In this document: piece by piece, positions 1 through 7,143 of the stretch | Position numbering within the stretch: position 1 is the first letter of the stretch | How the letters are laid out: each line of letters starts with the position of its first letter | DNA from: Desulfobacteraceae bacterium | GTDB taxonomy: Bacteria; Desulfobacterota; Desulfobacteria; Desulfobacterales; ETH-SRB1 | DNA: 7,143 bases | Direction of reading: 5' to 3' | Assembly (NCBI GenBank): GCA_030638305.1 | Contig: DAOWEW010000203.1 | Coordinates: 1 to 7,143 of the forward strand | The notes under the pieces: model-generated | Told to the model about the DNA's origin: nothing | The model's input: the letters and a program-made list of their open reading frames with translations, nothing else | Database searches by the model: none | Translations under genes and position numbers: made by a program

Positions 1-1
1 T

Positions 2-628
2 ATTGTATTAGATCCCGGTCATGGAGGGCGTGATAAAGGCGCTCAGGGTATGAATGGGATTTATGAAAAAACAGTAAGTTTAAAACTCGCCCATATTATT
101 GAAAAAGAACTTGAAGATCAATACAATGTATTTCTTACGAGAACAGATGATTACCAGCTTGATATCCCCGGCAGAATTGATGCGGCCAACCATCTAAAAG
201 CAGACCTTTTTATCAGCATACATTCCGGAGGAAGCTTTTTACATAAAGCGAGCGGCATATACATCTATTACTATAATAAAATATCAGGGCCGACAAATGT
301 TTCAGGAAACGTGACATTAAAAACAATTAAAAACAATAATATCCTGACCCAATGGCATAATCTCCAAAACAGACACAAAATAAAAAGTCATATTCTATCC
401 GAATCAGTGAAAAATCGTATTAATGAAAATATAGGATTTGCAAAATGCAAGGTCCAAAGCGCACCTGTTCTGGTGCTGTCCGGTGCGGATATGCCGGCAA
501 TATTTATAGAAACCGGTTACCTGAGCAACCCTGCTGAAGAAAAAGAGCTAAATGACGCAAAAGTTTTATCTGATTTTGCTAAAGGTATAAGCAAAGGAAT
601 AGAAGATTTTTTCAAAACAAATAAATAG
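2..628 (+). CDS. N-acetylmuramoyl-L-alanine amidase (Amidase_3), 5'-truncated by the window edge
   Basis: This peptidoglycan hydrolase would cleave the amide bond between N-acetylmuramic acid and the L-alanine of the stem peptide, normally in the periplasm for cell separation or wall recycling. The frame is already open at base 2 and reads I-V-L-D-P-G-H-G-G, so the ATG at 50 is internal and the true start lies upstream. The family's expected zinc ligands and catalytic residue are visible: His of DPGHGG (codon 20-22), Glu of IYEKT (65-67), His of ISIHSGG (221-223), and Glu of FIETGYLSNP (509-511). The stretch between the second His and the FIETGY motif carries a Lys/Asn-rich segment (about 300-440), as often found in this family. 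208 residues are visible. Any signal peptide or AMIN domain lies outside the window. The TAG stop abuts a palindromic repeat. Family assignment is secure, but the AmiA/B/C subtype cannot be judged. Confidence 0.92.
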   Translation: MVLDPGHGGRDKGAQGMNGIYEKTVSLKLAHIIEKELEDQYNVFLTRTDDYQLDIPGRIDAANHLKADLFISIHSGGSFLHKASGIYIYYYNKISGPTNVSGNVTLKTIKNNNILTQWHNLQNRHKIKSHILSESVKNRINENIGFAKCKVQSAPVLVLSGADMPAIFIETGYLSNPAEEKELNDAKVLSDFAKGISKGIEDFFKTNK

Positions 629-750
629 GGAACGTGGACGAATTAACTTCCCCAACTATGCATCACAGCTTCAGGCCTATATTTGAGATTTGGGCAAATT
701 CGACCCAAATCTGTGCGCCTGCTTGTGGAAGTTAATTCGTCCGTGTTCCT
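629..750. repeat. Family-1 palindromic element, long copy (MITE/REP-like)
   Basis: The ends are inverted repeats. The inner 16 bases of each arm match perfectly (636-651 and 727-742, ggacgaattaacttcc and its complement). The outer 8 bases match with three differences, giving a terminal consensus GGAAC(G/A)(T/C)GGACGAA. Inside is a second perfect 9-bp hairpin (agatttggg at 686-694, cccaaatct at 704-712, 9-nt loop). There is no ORF of its own. The same terminal motif recurs at 5262-5327. The left end touches the amidase stop codon and the right end lies about 70 bases before atpD, so it could also act as a transcription barrier between them. Size, inverted ends and lack of coding suggest a non-autonomous element mobilised in trans, or a REP-type sequence. 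Which of the two it is cannot be decided here. Confidence 0.8.
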
Positions 751-767
751 TTGACAGAGGTGGTAAT

Positions 768-790
768 AAAAACTGTTCCGGCAGTTTTAA
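768..790. other. Small hairpin upstream of atpD
   Basis: A perfect 7-bp stem (aaaactg at 769-775, cagtttt at 782-788) has a 6-nt loop. It is followed by aaactgaacttttt, which allows an alternative pairing of cagtt with aactg. It could be a weak terminator for upstream transcription or a leader structure of the atp genes. The interrupted T-run makes a strong intrinsic terminator unlikely. Confidence 0.3.
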
Positions 791-2612
<1,822 letters not shown>

Positions 2613-2616
<4 letters not shown>

Positions 2617-2918
2617 AACAAAAATATCAGAACAGAGCGGAACAATTAAGCAAAACAGTTGGGACTAAAGAAGCCCGCAAGATAAAAGCCCGTCGTGAAA
2701 AGGACAGTGGCGTCTGGTTTGGACTGGGGATGTTCGGCCTTGTCGGTTGGTCAGTGGCCGTTCCCACATTGATCGGCATTGCGCTGGGCATCTCAATAGA
2801 TCTGAAATGGCCGAGTCGCTATTCGTGGACACTCATGCTTCTTGTTATCGGTGTCATCCTTGGTTGCCTGAATGCCTGGTTCTGGATTACATGCGAGCGA
2901 AAGAAGCTTGATACATAG
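2613..2918 (+). CDS. atpQ: N-ATPase-associated membrane protein AtpQ (AtpZ/AtpI family)
   Basis: This is a small inner-membrane protein specific to N-ATPase operons. It belongs to the AtpZ/AtpI group, whose members are thought to help Fo assembly or Mg2+ supply. Its 101 residues comprise a basic N-terminus (residues 1-31, many Lys/Arg) and two hydrophobic helices at about 34-61 and 71-92. The GVWFGLGMFGLVGWSV...GIALGISIDL segment is typical of the family. A short basic tail ends CERKKLDT. Its start overlaps the atpC stop by four bases. In complete clusters the next gene is atpR, often overlapping. Here no atpR-like frame follows and sequence of a different origin begins within about 25 bases of the stop. 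The gene itself looks full-length, so the break in the operon lies at or just after its end. Confidence 0.88.
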
Positions 2919-2940
2919 ATCGTGCCAAGGCATTGATTAA

Positions 2941-3101
2941 ACTTGCTTTGAAAGAAATTGGCTGTTGTATCGGCTGCACAGTGATCCTGTTCTCGGGTTG
3001 ATGTGCGAAGCCTGCCACGGCAGCACAACAAGTATGGCGCAGATTGCGACAATATCCAGCCGTTGCAGTATCAGGGCAATCGCAAAACCATAGGCCGGAA
3101 T
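2941..3101 (+). pseudogene. Relic of a multiheme c-type cytochrome, frameshifted and truncated at both ends
   Basis: After a stop at 2938-2940 one frame reads LLYRLHSDPVLGLMCEACHGST. It contains a heme-binding CxxCH (Cys codon 3004-3006, CH at 3013-3018) in the CEACHGST setting typical of multiheme cytochromes. That frame then turns to unrelated sequence. The next frame continues HNKYGADCDNIQPLQYQGNRKTIG (3024-3095), which matches the D-N-x-Q-x-x-x-x-Q-G-x-x-x-T-I-G stretch that in this family usually lies between that heme site and the next CxxCH. Loss of a base (net -1) near 3025-3027 would reconcile the two halves. The relic stops where the inverted-repeat element begins at 3102, just where the next heme motif would be expected. 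No start, signal peptide or second heme site remains. Such proteins normally transfer electrons in the periplasm, but this shred cannot. Bases 2919-2940 are unassigned. Confidence 0.6.
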
Positions 3102-3271
3102 AAGGGTTCGATAAAAAATAACTTGGCATTTTTACATTCCAACTTCGCCATATCCTTAATTGATTTGATTGAGCAATATCGTAGGAATAGCGAGCTATTT
3201 CGAGGACTTTTGCGAATAAGGACAGATTAAAAATATGGTAAAAATGTCAAATTATTTTTTAACGATTTTTG
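3102..3271. repeat. Family-2 long inverted-repeat element, copy A (MITE-like)
   Basis: The arms at 3108-3135 and 3238-3265 are inverted copies matching at 25 of 28 positions. The outermost bases (aagggt at 3102-3107) have lost their partner. The middle is an 18-base near-palindrome, ggaatagcgagctatttc (3184-3201). The left end matches the end of copy B (complement of 6130-6163) at 26 of 34 positions, and the central palindrome has the same design as in copy B. There is no coding capacity of its own. It begins exactly where the cytochrome relic stops and ends about 65 bases before the receptor start. A weak promoter-like pair (ttgcga at 3210, tatggt at 3234, 18-base spacer) lies in its right half and might serve the receptor gene. 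Confidence 0.75.
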
Positions 3272-3324
3272 AGTATTCAGGGTCGCCTTTATCTCATCAA
3301 TTGTGGTAATTTTACATTTATCAT

Positions 3325-3331
3325 AAAGGAG
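3325..3331 (+). promoter_or_regulatory. Ribosome binding site that sets the receptor start
   Basis: AAAGGAG lies three bases before the ATG at 3335. The frame is open further upstream to a TTG at 3269. That start has no comparable site, falls at the edge of the repeat element, and would put 22 polar residues before the signal peptide. Confidence 0.7.
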
Positions 3332-3334
3332 CAT

Positions 3335-5254
3335 ATGAACAATCAAATGAAAAATATAAACCGTCACCTTGCATTATTCTTCTCATTACTTCCATTTTTT
3401 ATAGGGTGTTTACTATTTTTTCTTTTATCAGCGCCGCTTCTGGCCGAAGATTATTCAACCCGGGTTGAAGGCCAGGTTCAAAGGCTGGCCCCGATCACTG
3501 TTACGGCAGAACGGATTCCCCAATATGTGAAAAACCATCCCCAGAATGTGGTTGTCATGAATCAGGAGGAGATAAAAAAACGGAACTTTCTTGAAGTGGG
3601 AGAGGCTCTTGCTTCCATGCCGGGTGTGGATGTGAGGCAAAGCAGCGGTTCTATGGGAACAAAGATCTCTATCCGGGGTGGTGGATCAGGTTCCGTATTG
3701 ATCCTGGTGGACGGCAGGCCGCTTAACTCCAGCCAGTATGGCGGTGTTGATCTGAACACCATCCCTGTTGAAATCGTAAAACAGGTTATGGTGTTCAAGC
3801 CGCCTGTACCGGTCTGGCTTGGGCAGGGCAGTACAGCAGGGGCAGTCAATATCGTGACTGTAAGTCCAACAAGAAGCACATCCAAAAAGAGCAAAAACAA
3901 AGGCCGATTCAAGATAAGAGGCGGATCCTATGGCACGGCCAATGCCAGTTGCACTTACACTGTTCCTCAGGATCAGGGAAGCATCATGCTCACAACCGGA
4001 GGCGGTCACAAAGATGGGAAACGGCCCAACAGTGACAGGGACAGCGGCAATTTCAGTTTTAACTGGAGCAAAAAAAGCCAATTCCAAACCAAATATGACC
4101 TTAACGTCCGTTATTATCAGACAGAGCATGGATCTCCAGGACCTACTGATAATGAAACCCCCAATGCCAGGCAAAAATACCGGAAGGGATCGCTTGACTT
4201 TCATACGGACGGACTCATAGGCGATACAGGCGAGTTCTCCATGAAATGGTATGCGGATATAAAGGACCTTAAAGATAGAGCTGATGACGGCAGAATATCG
4301 ACATTAGAAAACTGTAAATACGGGATGAAGGGTGAAACCATCTGGTCACATGAAGAGAGAGGGGCATTGAGACTGGGGGGCTTGTTAGAAAAAAATGAGG
4401 TAGAACATGATATTTCAGGTGATCATCATCGTGAAAAGGCATCGCTTCATTTGCAGCACGATCGTGAAATCTACGACTTTACAATCAGTCTTGGTCTAAG
4501 GGGAGAGCACTCCAGCGATTTTGGATACTTTCCTGCTGGAAACATTGGTCTGAGCTATGCAGTTGGCCAAAACACCTTGCTTAAGACCAATGCCGGATAC
4601 TCTGTTGAAATTCCCACCTTTAATCAATTATACCAGCCAAGCCACGGTTCCATTGACCAGGTAAGAGGAAACCCGGACTTAAGTGAAGAAGAAATTTATT
4701 CTTATGATCTGAGCCTGGAGCATAGCTTTAACAAAAAGACTATTTTTAATGCAACATTGTTCAGAACAGACACCAGGGACATGATTACTTATTTAAGGGA
4801 TGAAAACCTGATCTATCACCCTGATAACATCTCACGGGCTTATAAGCAGGGTGTGGAACTCTTTTTGACCTCCAAATGGCAGAAAAATATCTCCCTGGAT
4901 TTGAGCTACATTTATCAGAACACAGAAAACAAGGAAACAAACAAAGACCTGCCATATTCGCCACGACATAATGCAAAGCTTACAGGAAAATTTGTGCTTC
5001 CAACAGGAACAAAGATTGAGGCAATATTTAAGGCGTTAAGCCGCCAGTATAGCAGTCCGGGCACTGTTCAGTCCAAGAAATTAGATTCCTATTGCGTGGT
5101 AAATCTAAAGACTATTCATCCGATATTGATTAAATCGCTGCCCTGCGAAATCTTCGTCCATATTAACAATCTCTTTGATACTGATTTCGAGTCCCATGCC
5201 GATTATCCTGATGATGGATTCAGGTTCATAGCCGGAATGAACATGAATTTTTAG
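3335..5254 (+). CDS. TonB-dependent outer-membrane receptor, CirA/BtuB-like
   Basis: This is an energised outer-membrane importer for a chelate such as a siderophore, cobalamin or other metal complex; the substrate is not readable from sequence. The 639 residues start with a signal peptide (hydrophobic core about 11-36, likely cleavage after LLA at 37). A TonB-box-like PITVTAERI follows at 53-61. The plug domain covers about 62-176, with MPGVDVRQ...ISIRGGGSGSVLILVDGRPL and WLGQGSTAGAVNIVT. The rest is a 22-strand-type barrel with PTFNQLY at 427-433 and GNPDLSEEE at 445-453, both standard for the CirA/BtuB group. The C-terminus INNLFD...RFIAGMNMNF ends in the terminal Phe used for outer-membrane insertion. 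No ABC transporter, TonB/ExbB/ExbD or cobalamin riboswitch is adjacent. It is flanked by repeat elements on both sides and seems to be a single transcription unit. Confidence 0.92.
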   Translation: MNNQMKNINRHLALFFSLLPFFIGCLLFFLLSAPLLAEDYSTRVEGQVQRLAPITVTAERIPQYVKNHPQNVVVMNQEEIKKRNFLEVGEALASMPGVDVRQSSGSMGTKISIRGGGSGSVLILVDGRPLNSSQYGGVDLNTIPVEIVKQVMVFKPPVPVWLGQGSTAGAVNIVTVSPTRSTSKKSKNKGRFKIRGGSYGTANASCTYTVPQDQGSIMLTTGGGHKDGKRPNSDRDSGNFSFNWSKKSQFQTKYDLNVRYYQTEHGSPGPTDNETPNARQKYRKGSLDFHTDGLIGDTGEFSMKWYADIKDLKDRADDGRISTLENCKYGMKGETIWSHEERGALRLGGLLEKNEVEHDISGDHHREKASLHLQHDREIYDFTISLGLRGEHSSDFGYFPAGNIGLSYAVGQNTLLKTNAGYSVEIPTFNQLYQPSHGSIDQVRGNPDLSEEEIYSYDLSLEHSFNKKTIFNATLFRTDTRDMITYLRDENLIYHPDNISRAYKQGVELFLTSKWQKNISLDLSYIYQNTENKETNKDLPYSPRHNAKLTGKFVLPTGTKIEAIFKALSRQYSSPGTVQSKKLDSYCVVNLKTIHPILIKSLPCEIFVHINNLFDTDFESHADYPDDGFRFIAGMNMNF

Positions 5255-5261
5255 GGAAGAA

Positions 5262-5327
5262 CATAAGGAACGCGGACGAAAAAAAGCGGATCTGATTGAT
5301 GAAGTTATTTCGTCCACGTTCCTTATG
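5262..5327. repeat. Family-1 palindromic element, short copy; possible terminator
   Basis: The arms at 5262-5281 and 5308-5327 are inverted copies over 20 bases with one difference (a G-U pair in RNA), around a 26-base loop. The ends carry the same GGAACG(C/T)GGACGAA motif as 629-750. The right arm plus adjacent gaagtta matches the right arm of the long copy at about 20 of 23 positions, while the left inner part has diverged. It starts 7 bases after the receptor stop, so its strong hairpin may also end that transcript, although no clean T-run follows. Confidence 0.78.
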
Positions 5328-5367
5328 GTGGGTTAAAGTTTTTTAAAGACTTGCATGAAGGTAAACG

Positions 5368-5757
5368 ATGATTGCACTCAGCGTCAGGCAACCGTGGGCA
5401 GAACTCTTTATGCGTGGTGAAAAAGAGCCGTACAACCACCCTGAATATGGTTACGTGAATATTGAGTATCGTAGCTGTGCTACCAATATCAGGGGACAGA
5501 TCTATATTTATGCCAGCCTCGGTCGATACAACCGTAAAGACGAAGAAAATTTGACCGAAAAGTACAATCTTGACATGAACTCACTGCCACGAGGTGTCAT
5601 CATTGGCATGATCGAACTGGCTGGTTGCGATTATGGTGATTGGTATATGAAGAACCCAGGGCTGTTGTCAGAGCCGCGCAAGCCGGCACGTAGAGCAAAT
5701 TCTGTGTGGTTCTATCCCTTTGATGAAGACGTACCAAAAGGCCGCAACGCGAAGTAG
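5368..5757 (+). CDS. ASCH-domain protein
   Basis: This is a small cytosolic protein of the ASCH fold, which is related to PUA domains and thought to bind RNA or modified nucleotides; some members are amidohydrolases on N4-acetylcytidine. The 129 residues show the family landmarks: ALSVRQPWAELFMRGEK at 3-19, IEYRS at 32-36, TNIRGQIYIYAS at 39-50, LPRGVIIGMIELAGC at 73-87, and VWFYPF at 113-118. The G-x-K-x-x-E-x-R signature is split. Lys19 and Glu33/Arg35 are separated by about 11 residues more than usual (residues 20-31, rich in Tyr/Pro/Asn). The ATG at 5368 has a GAAGGT ribosome site 5 bases upstream. It stands alone between repeat elements, so context gives no hint of its role. Family is confident, activity unknown. 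Confidence 0.85.
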   Translation: MIALSVRQPWAELFMRGEKEPYNHPEYGYVNIEYRSCATNIRGQIYIYASLGRYNRKDEENLTEKYNLDMNSLPRGVIIGMIELAGCDYGDWYMKNPGLLSEPRKPARRANSVWFYPFDEDVPKGRNAK

Positions 5758-5796
5758 CTATATCGAAAGATTTATCTGCACAGTATAACAAACATG

Positions 5797-5824
5797 TTGA
5801 CATTTAATAGGATTATGTGATAAA
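5797..5824 (+). promoter_or_regulatory. Candidate sigma-70 promoter in the long intergenic stretch
   Basis: A perfect TTGACA (5797-5802) is followed after 16 bases by GATAAA (5819-5824), with an extended TG one base ahead (5816-5817). It points into a stretch with only doubtful coding content (5817-6004), so it may belong to a decayed small gene or a small RNA. Confidence 0.35.
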
Positions 5825-6004
5825 AAACAACGATTTGATAGAGAATTTTTCTGGGTACAAAAGAGTTTATTCGAACTTGCTTGAGTATTGATGAACATGG
5901 TGGCAGAAGCCGCTACATCTCTGAAAAAAGTTCGAAAAAATAGAGCCAAATTCAATCAAGCCACGAAGGCTTTTTGTCATCAAAAAGATGACTTTGTTGA
6001 TTTT
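5817..6004 (+). other. Possible relics of a small gene cut by a repeat
   Basis: A 24-codon frame opens with GTG at 5817 after a short GGA and ends TGA at 5889-5891. That stop overlaps an ATG at 5891, as in coupled genes. The second frame reads MNMVAEAATSLKKVRKNRAK and onward, basic and Lys/Arg-rich. It stays open into repeat copy B at 6005, so at most about 38 residues are its own. The two frames may also be pieces of one frameshifted gene. I recognise no family. A small hairpin (gtcatc at 5976-5981, gatgac at 5987-5992) lies near its end. The stretch may not be coding at all. Confidence 0.2.
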
Positions 6005-6162
6005 AGGGCTCACACAAAAGTAACTTCACATTTTAAGTGCCGATGCATCTCGTATGGCTGCGTTGCAAAAGCTCGGAATATCCTGATATTCCTGCGCTTT
6101 CGCGCCTTGCCAAACGGACGCCTCAACACTTAAAATTGCGAACTTATTCTTGTGCGAACCCT
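6005..6162. repeat. Family-2 long inverted-repeat element, copy B (MITE-like)
   Basis: The arms at 6005-6039 and 6127-6162 are inverted copies with about 29 of 36 positions matching and one gap (ends agggctcacac and gtgcgaaccct). The centre holds a perfect 8-bp palindrome with a 2-base middle, ggaatatcctgatattcc (6075-6092). Flanking aaagc and gcttt, and gttgc and gcc-rich segments, make most of the 158 bases one large imperfect palindrome. The interior is clearly more G/C-rich than the surrounding intergenic DNA. End sequence and centre resemble copy A (3102-3271), yet the rest of the interior differs, so they are diverged members of one family. No ORF or transposase is present. Confidence 0.8.
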
Positions 6163-6182
6163 TATTCTTTTAAAAACCGGAA

Positions 6183-6229
6183 CACAGTATATTGTTACAG
6201 ATTTATTGTATAAATACAATATGTTGTGT
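6183..6229. promoter_or_regulatory. AT-rich dyad, possible operator upstream of the last gene
   Basis: An inner palindrome attgta-taaa-tacaat (6205-6220) sits inside a wider imperfect one. Acacagtatattg (about 6182-6194) pairs with caatatgttgtgt (about 6217-6229) at 11 of 13 positions. The inner palindrome contains a tataaat that could be a -10 element, though no good -35 lies at the right distance. It is about 150 bases before the GTG start of the next gene. It does not match a Fur box, and I could not assign a regulator. A second perfect AT palindrome (ttttttgt-gg-acaaaaaa) lies at 6287-6304. Otherwise 6163-6382 shows nothing recognisable. Confidence 0.3.
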
Positions 6230-6369
6230 CAATTTTTGAGAAGAATAAATCAACAGAATCATAGATGACAAATTGTTTTCGTGGCTTTTTTTGTGGACAA
6301 AAAATGGTGATTTGAAGAACCTTTGGGATGAAGAATAAAATATTTTTTTCATTCCTTACCCTTCAGAAG

Positions 6370-6375
6370 AAGGAG
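6370..6375 (+). promoter_or_regulatory. Ribosome binding site for a GTG start
   Basis: AAGGAG lies 7 bases before the GTG at 6383. This strong, well-placed site supports the non-ATG start, which is followed directly by a signal peptide. Confidence 0.75.
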
Positions 6376-6382
6376 ACAGTTA

Positions 6383-7015
6383 GTGAAATCATTTTCAGTT
6401 AATCAATTATTTCGAAAAACAATACTTTCTTGTTATTTTATTACTACACTTTTAATCTTTGCAACTGACTTATTACATGCTCATGATGTTCGACCGGAAT
6501 CAATGGGACATCATATATATGTTCGTTTGAATTCGGAGTTTGTAGCTATAGATTATACGCTGATTCAGACCGAGCTGGCAGATATGCATGGAATACTAAC
6601 CATGAATGCAGATCGTGATTCCAGTATAACCGAAGAGGAAAAAGATAAGTTTTTTCGCAACAAAGCATCCGACCTGTTTAATCACCTCAATATTACCCTC
6701 AATAATACCCCCCTTGATTTTGAACTGATGAGCATGTTTTGCAGTCATGCTCAGACAAAAACATTTTATTACAAAGCGGATATTTCAAATGAAATAAAAA
6801 GTCCTTATGAGTTGATTGTCAGAAACGGATTTTCACACAGCGAAGATGAGAACTTCCTTTATTACATACAAACCATGGATTCTGTTCGTGTTCTCAATAT
6901 GGAACTGTCCGGCGCTGCATTGCCTGTCAAAGGAAGAGCGCTCCATGATCCTCCGGTATTAAAGATTGAGTTCAATACAGGAGCAGGCGGGAAAGGAACC
7001 TGTTACCTAAGTTGA
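6383..7015 (+). CDS. Secreted protein resembling the periplasmic domain of NicO/HupE-type Ni/Co transporters
   Basis: The exact function is unknown. The 210 residues open with a signal peptide (Lys/Arg near the start, hydrophobic 13-30, likely cleavage after LLHA at 33), so the mature protein would begin His-Asp. The AHDVRPESMGHHIYVRLNSEF opening, a beta-rich body, and an EF-hand-like loop (Asn75, Asp77, Asp79, Ser81, Thr83, Glu86 in NADRDSSITEEE) recall the extracytoplasmic N-terminal domain of NicO/HupE-like nickel/cobalt permeases, which often start AHP or AHD and carry a DxDxDG-type loop. No membrane helix follows the signal peptide and the frame ends GKGTCYLS, so the permease part is missing or encoded separately. 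The GTG start has a good ribosome site. It is AT-rich compared with atpD. The NicO/HupE link rests on overall pattern, not on a diagnostic motif, and is uncertain. Confidence 0.6.
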   Translation: MKSFSVNQLFRKTILSCYFITTLLIFATDLLHAHDVRPESMGHHIYVRLNSEFVAIDYTLIQTELADMHGILTMNADRDSSITEEEKDKFFRNKASDLFNHLNITLNNTPLDFELMSMFCSHAQTKTFYYKADISNEIKSPYELIVRNGFSHSEDENFLYYIQTMDSVRVLNMELSGAALPVKGRALHDPPVLKIEFNTGAGGKGTCYLS

Positions 7016-7102
7016 GCGATTTTCAGCATCTATAAGAGATAGTTTTCTCATAAACCTCGCAATTACCAAGAGCGCGTCAATTTATTAAGCCATTCTTTTT
7101 AT

Positions 7103-7117
7103 TCACCCAATGGGTGA
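7103..7117. repeat. Short perfect palindrome near the window end
   Basis: Tcaccca-a-tgggtga has 7-bp arms around one base, 87 bases after the last stop. It is followed by ttccaattttctt, so a weak terminator is possible. It could equally be an operator or part of a repeat that continues past the window. The rest of 7016-7143 shows no gene. Confidence 0.4.
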
Positions 7118-7143
7118 TTCCAATTTTCTTCCCATCCATTACA

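Noticed and set aside
751..779. TTGACA promoter for atpD
   Set aside because: A perfect -35 is present, but nothing resembling a -10 lies 15-19 bases downstream.
2890..3002. Possible atpR remnant after atpQ (an ATG at 2890 and a frame open to about 3001)
   Set aside because: The ATG frame stops after six codons. The later frame (KALIKLALKEIG and onward) has only one short hydrophobic patch and lacks the AtpR pattern.
3003..3230. 75-codon forward frame as a gene
   Set aside because: It joins part of the cytochrome relic to the interior of repeat copy A. It has no ribosome site and is not a single gene.
3269..3334. Upstream TTG start for the receptor
   Set aside because: It has no ribosome site and would add 22 residues ahead of a clear signal peptide. 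The ATG at 3335 has AAAGGAG.
3200..3334. Cobalamin riboswitch before the BtuB-like receptor
   Set aside because: No B12-box-like GCCACTG and too little space for the fold. Most of the stretch is repeat copy A.
5888..6133. 81-codon forward frame as an intact gene
   Set aside because: More than half of it runs through repeat copy B. Only the first 38 codons could be genuine.
6183..6229. NikR or Fur operator
   Set aside because: The half-sites do not match the known NikR or Fur consensus closely enough to name the regulator.

Overview
The window suggests an anaerobic, sulfate-reducer-like deltaproteobacterium (Desulfobacterota, perhaps Desulfobacterales). This is inferred from gene content: an N-type ATPase cluster, a multiheme cytochrome c relic, a TonB-dependent receptor and many palindromic intergenic repeats. 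No rRNA or other marker gene is present, so the taxonomy is tentative. All recognisable genes lie on the + strand.

Layout: (1) 2-628, the 3' part of a zinc-dependent N-acetylmuramoyl-L-alanine amidase. (2) 629-750, a palindromic repeat (family 1) flush against the amidase stop. (3) 821-2918, three overlapping genes, atpD-atpC-atpQ, which are the start of a Na+-type N-ATPase operon. The expected atpR, B, E, F, A and G do not follow. (4) 2919-3101, decayed sequence in which a multiheme cytochrome c fragment can be read with one frameshift. (5) 3102-3271, a long inverted-repeat element (family 2, copy A) that ends the cytochrome relic. (6) 3335-5254, a CirA/BtuB-like TonB-dependent outer-membrane receptor. 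(7) 5262-5327, a short family-1 palindrome. (8) 5368-5757, an ASCH-domain protein with extra residues inside its signature motif. (9) 5758-6382, 625 bases without a convincing gene, holding a candidate promoter, possible relics of a small gene, family-2 copy B and AT-rich dyads. (10) 6383-7015, a secreted protein resembling the periplasmic domain of NicO/HupE-type Ni/Co transporters, with an EF-hand-like loop but no transporter module. (11) 7016-7143, non-coding, with a short perfect palindrome.

The genes do not form one pathway. The window looks like a patchwork of rearranged segments. An ATPase operon was cut after its third gene and a cytochrome gene survives only as a shred. Nearly every gene boundary carries a non-autonomous palindromic element of one of two families, and no transposase is visible. 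The receptor and the last gene could both serve metal or metal-chelate handling in the envelope, but that link is only inferred. I see no CRISPR array, defence island or clearly new multi-gene system. The most unusual content is the truncated N-ATPase cluster, the cytochrome relic and the two repeat families.
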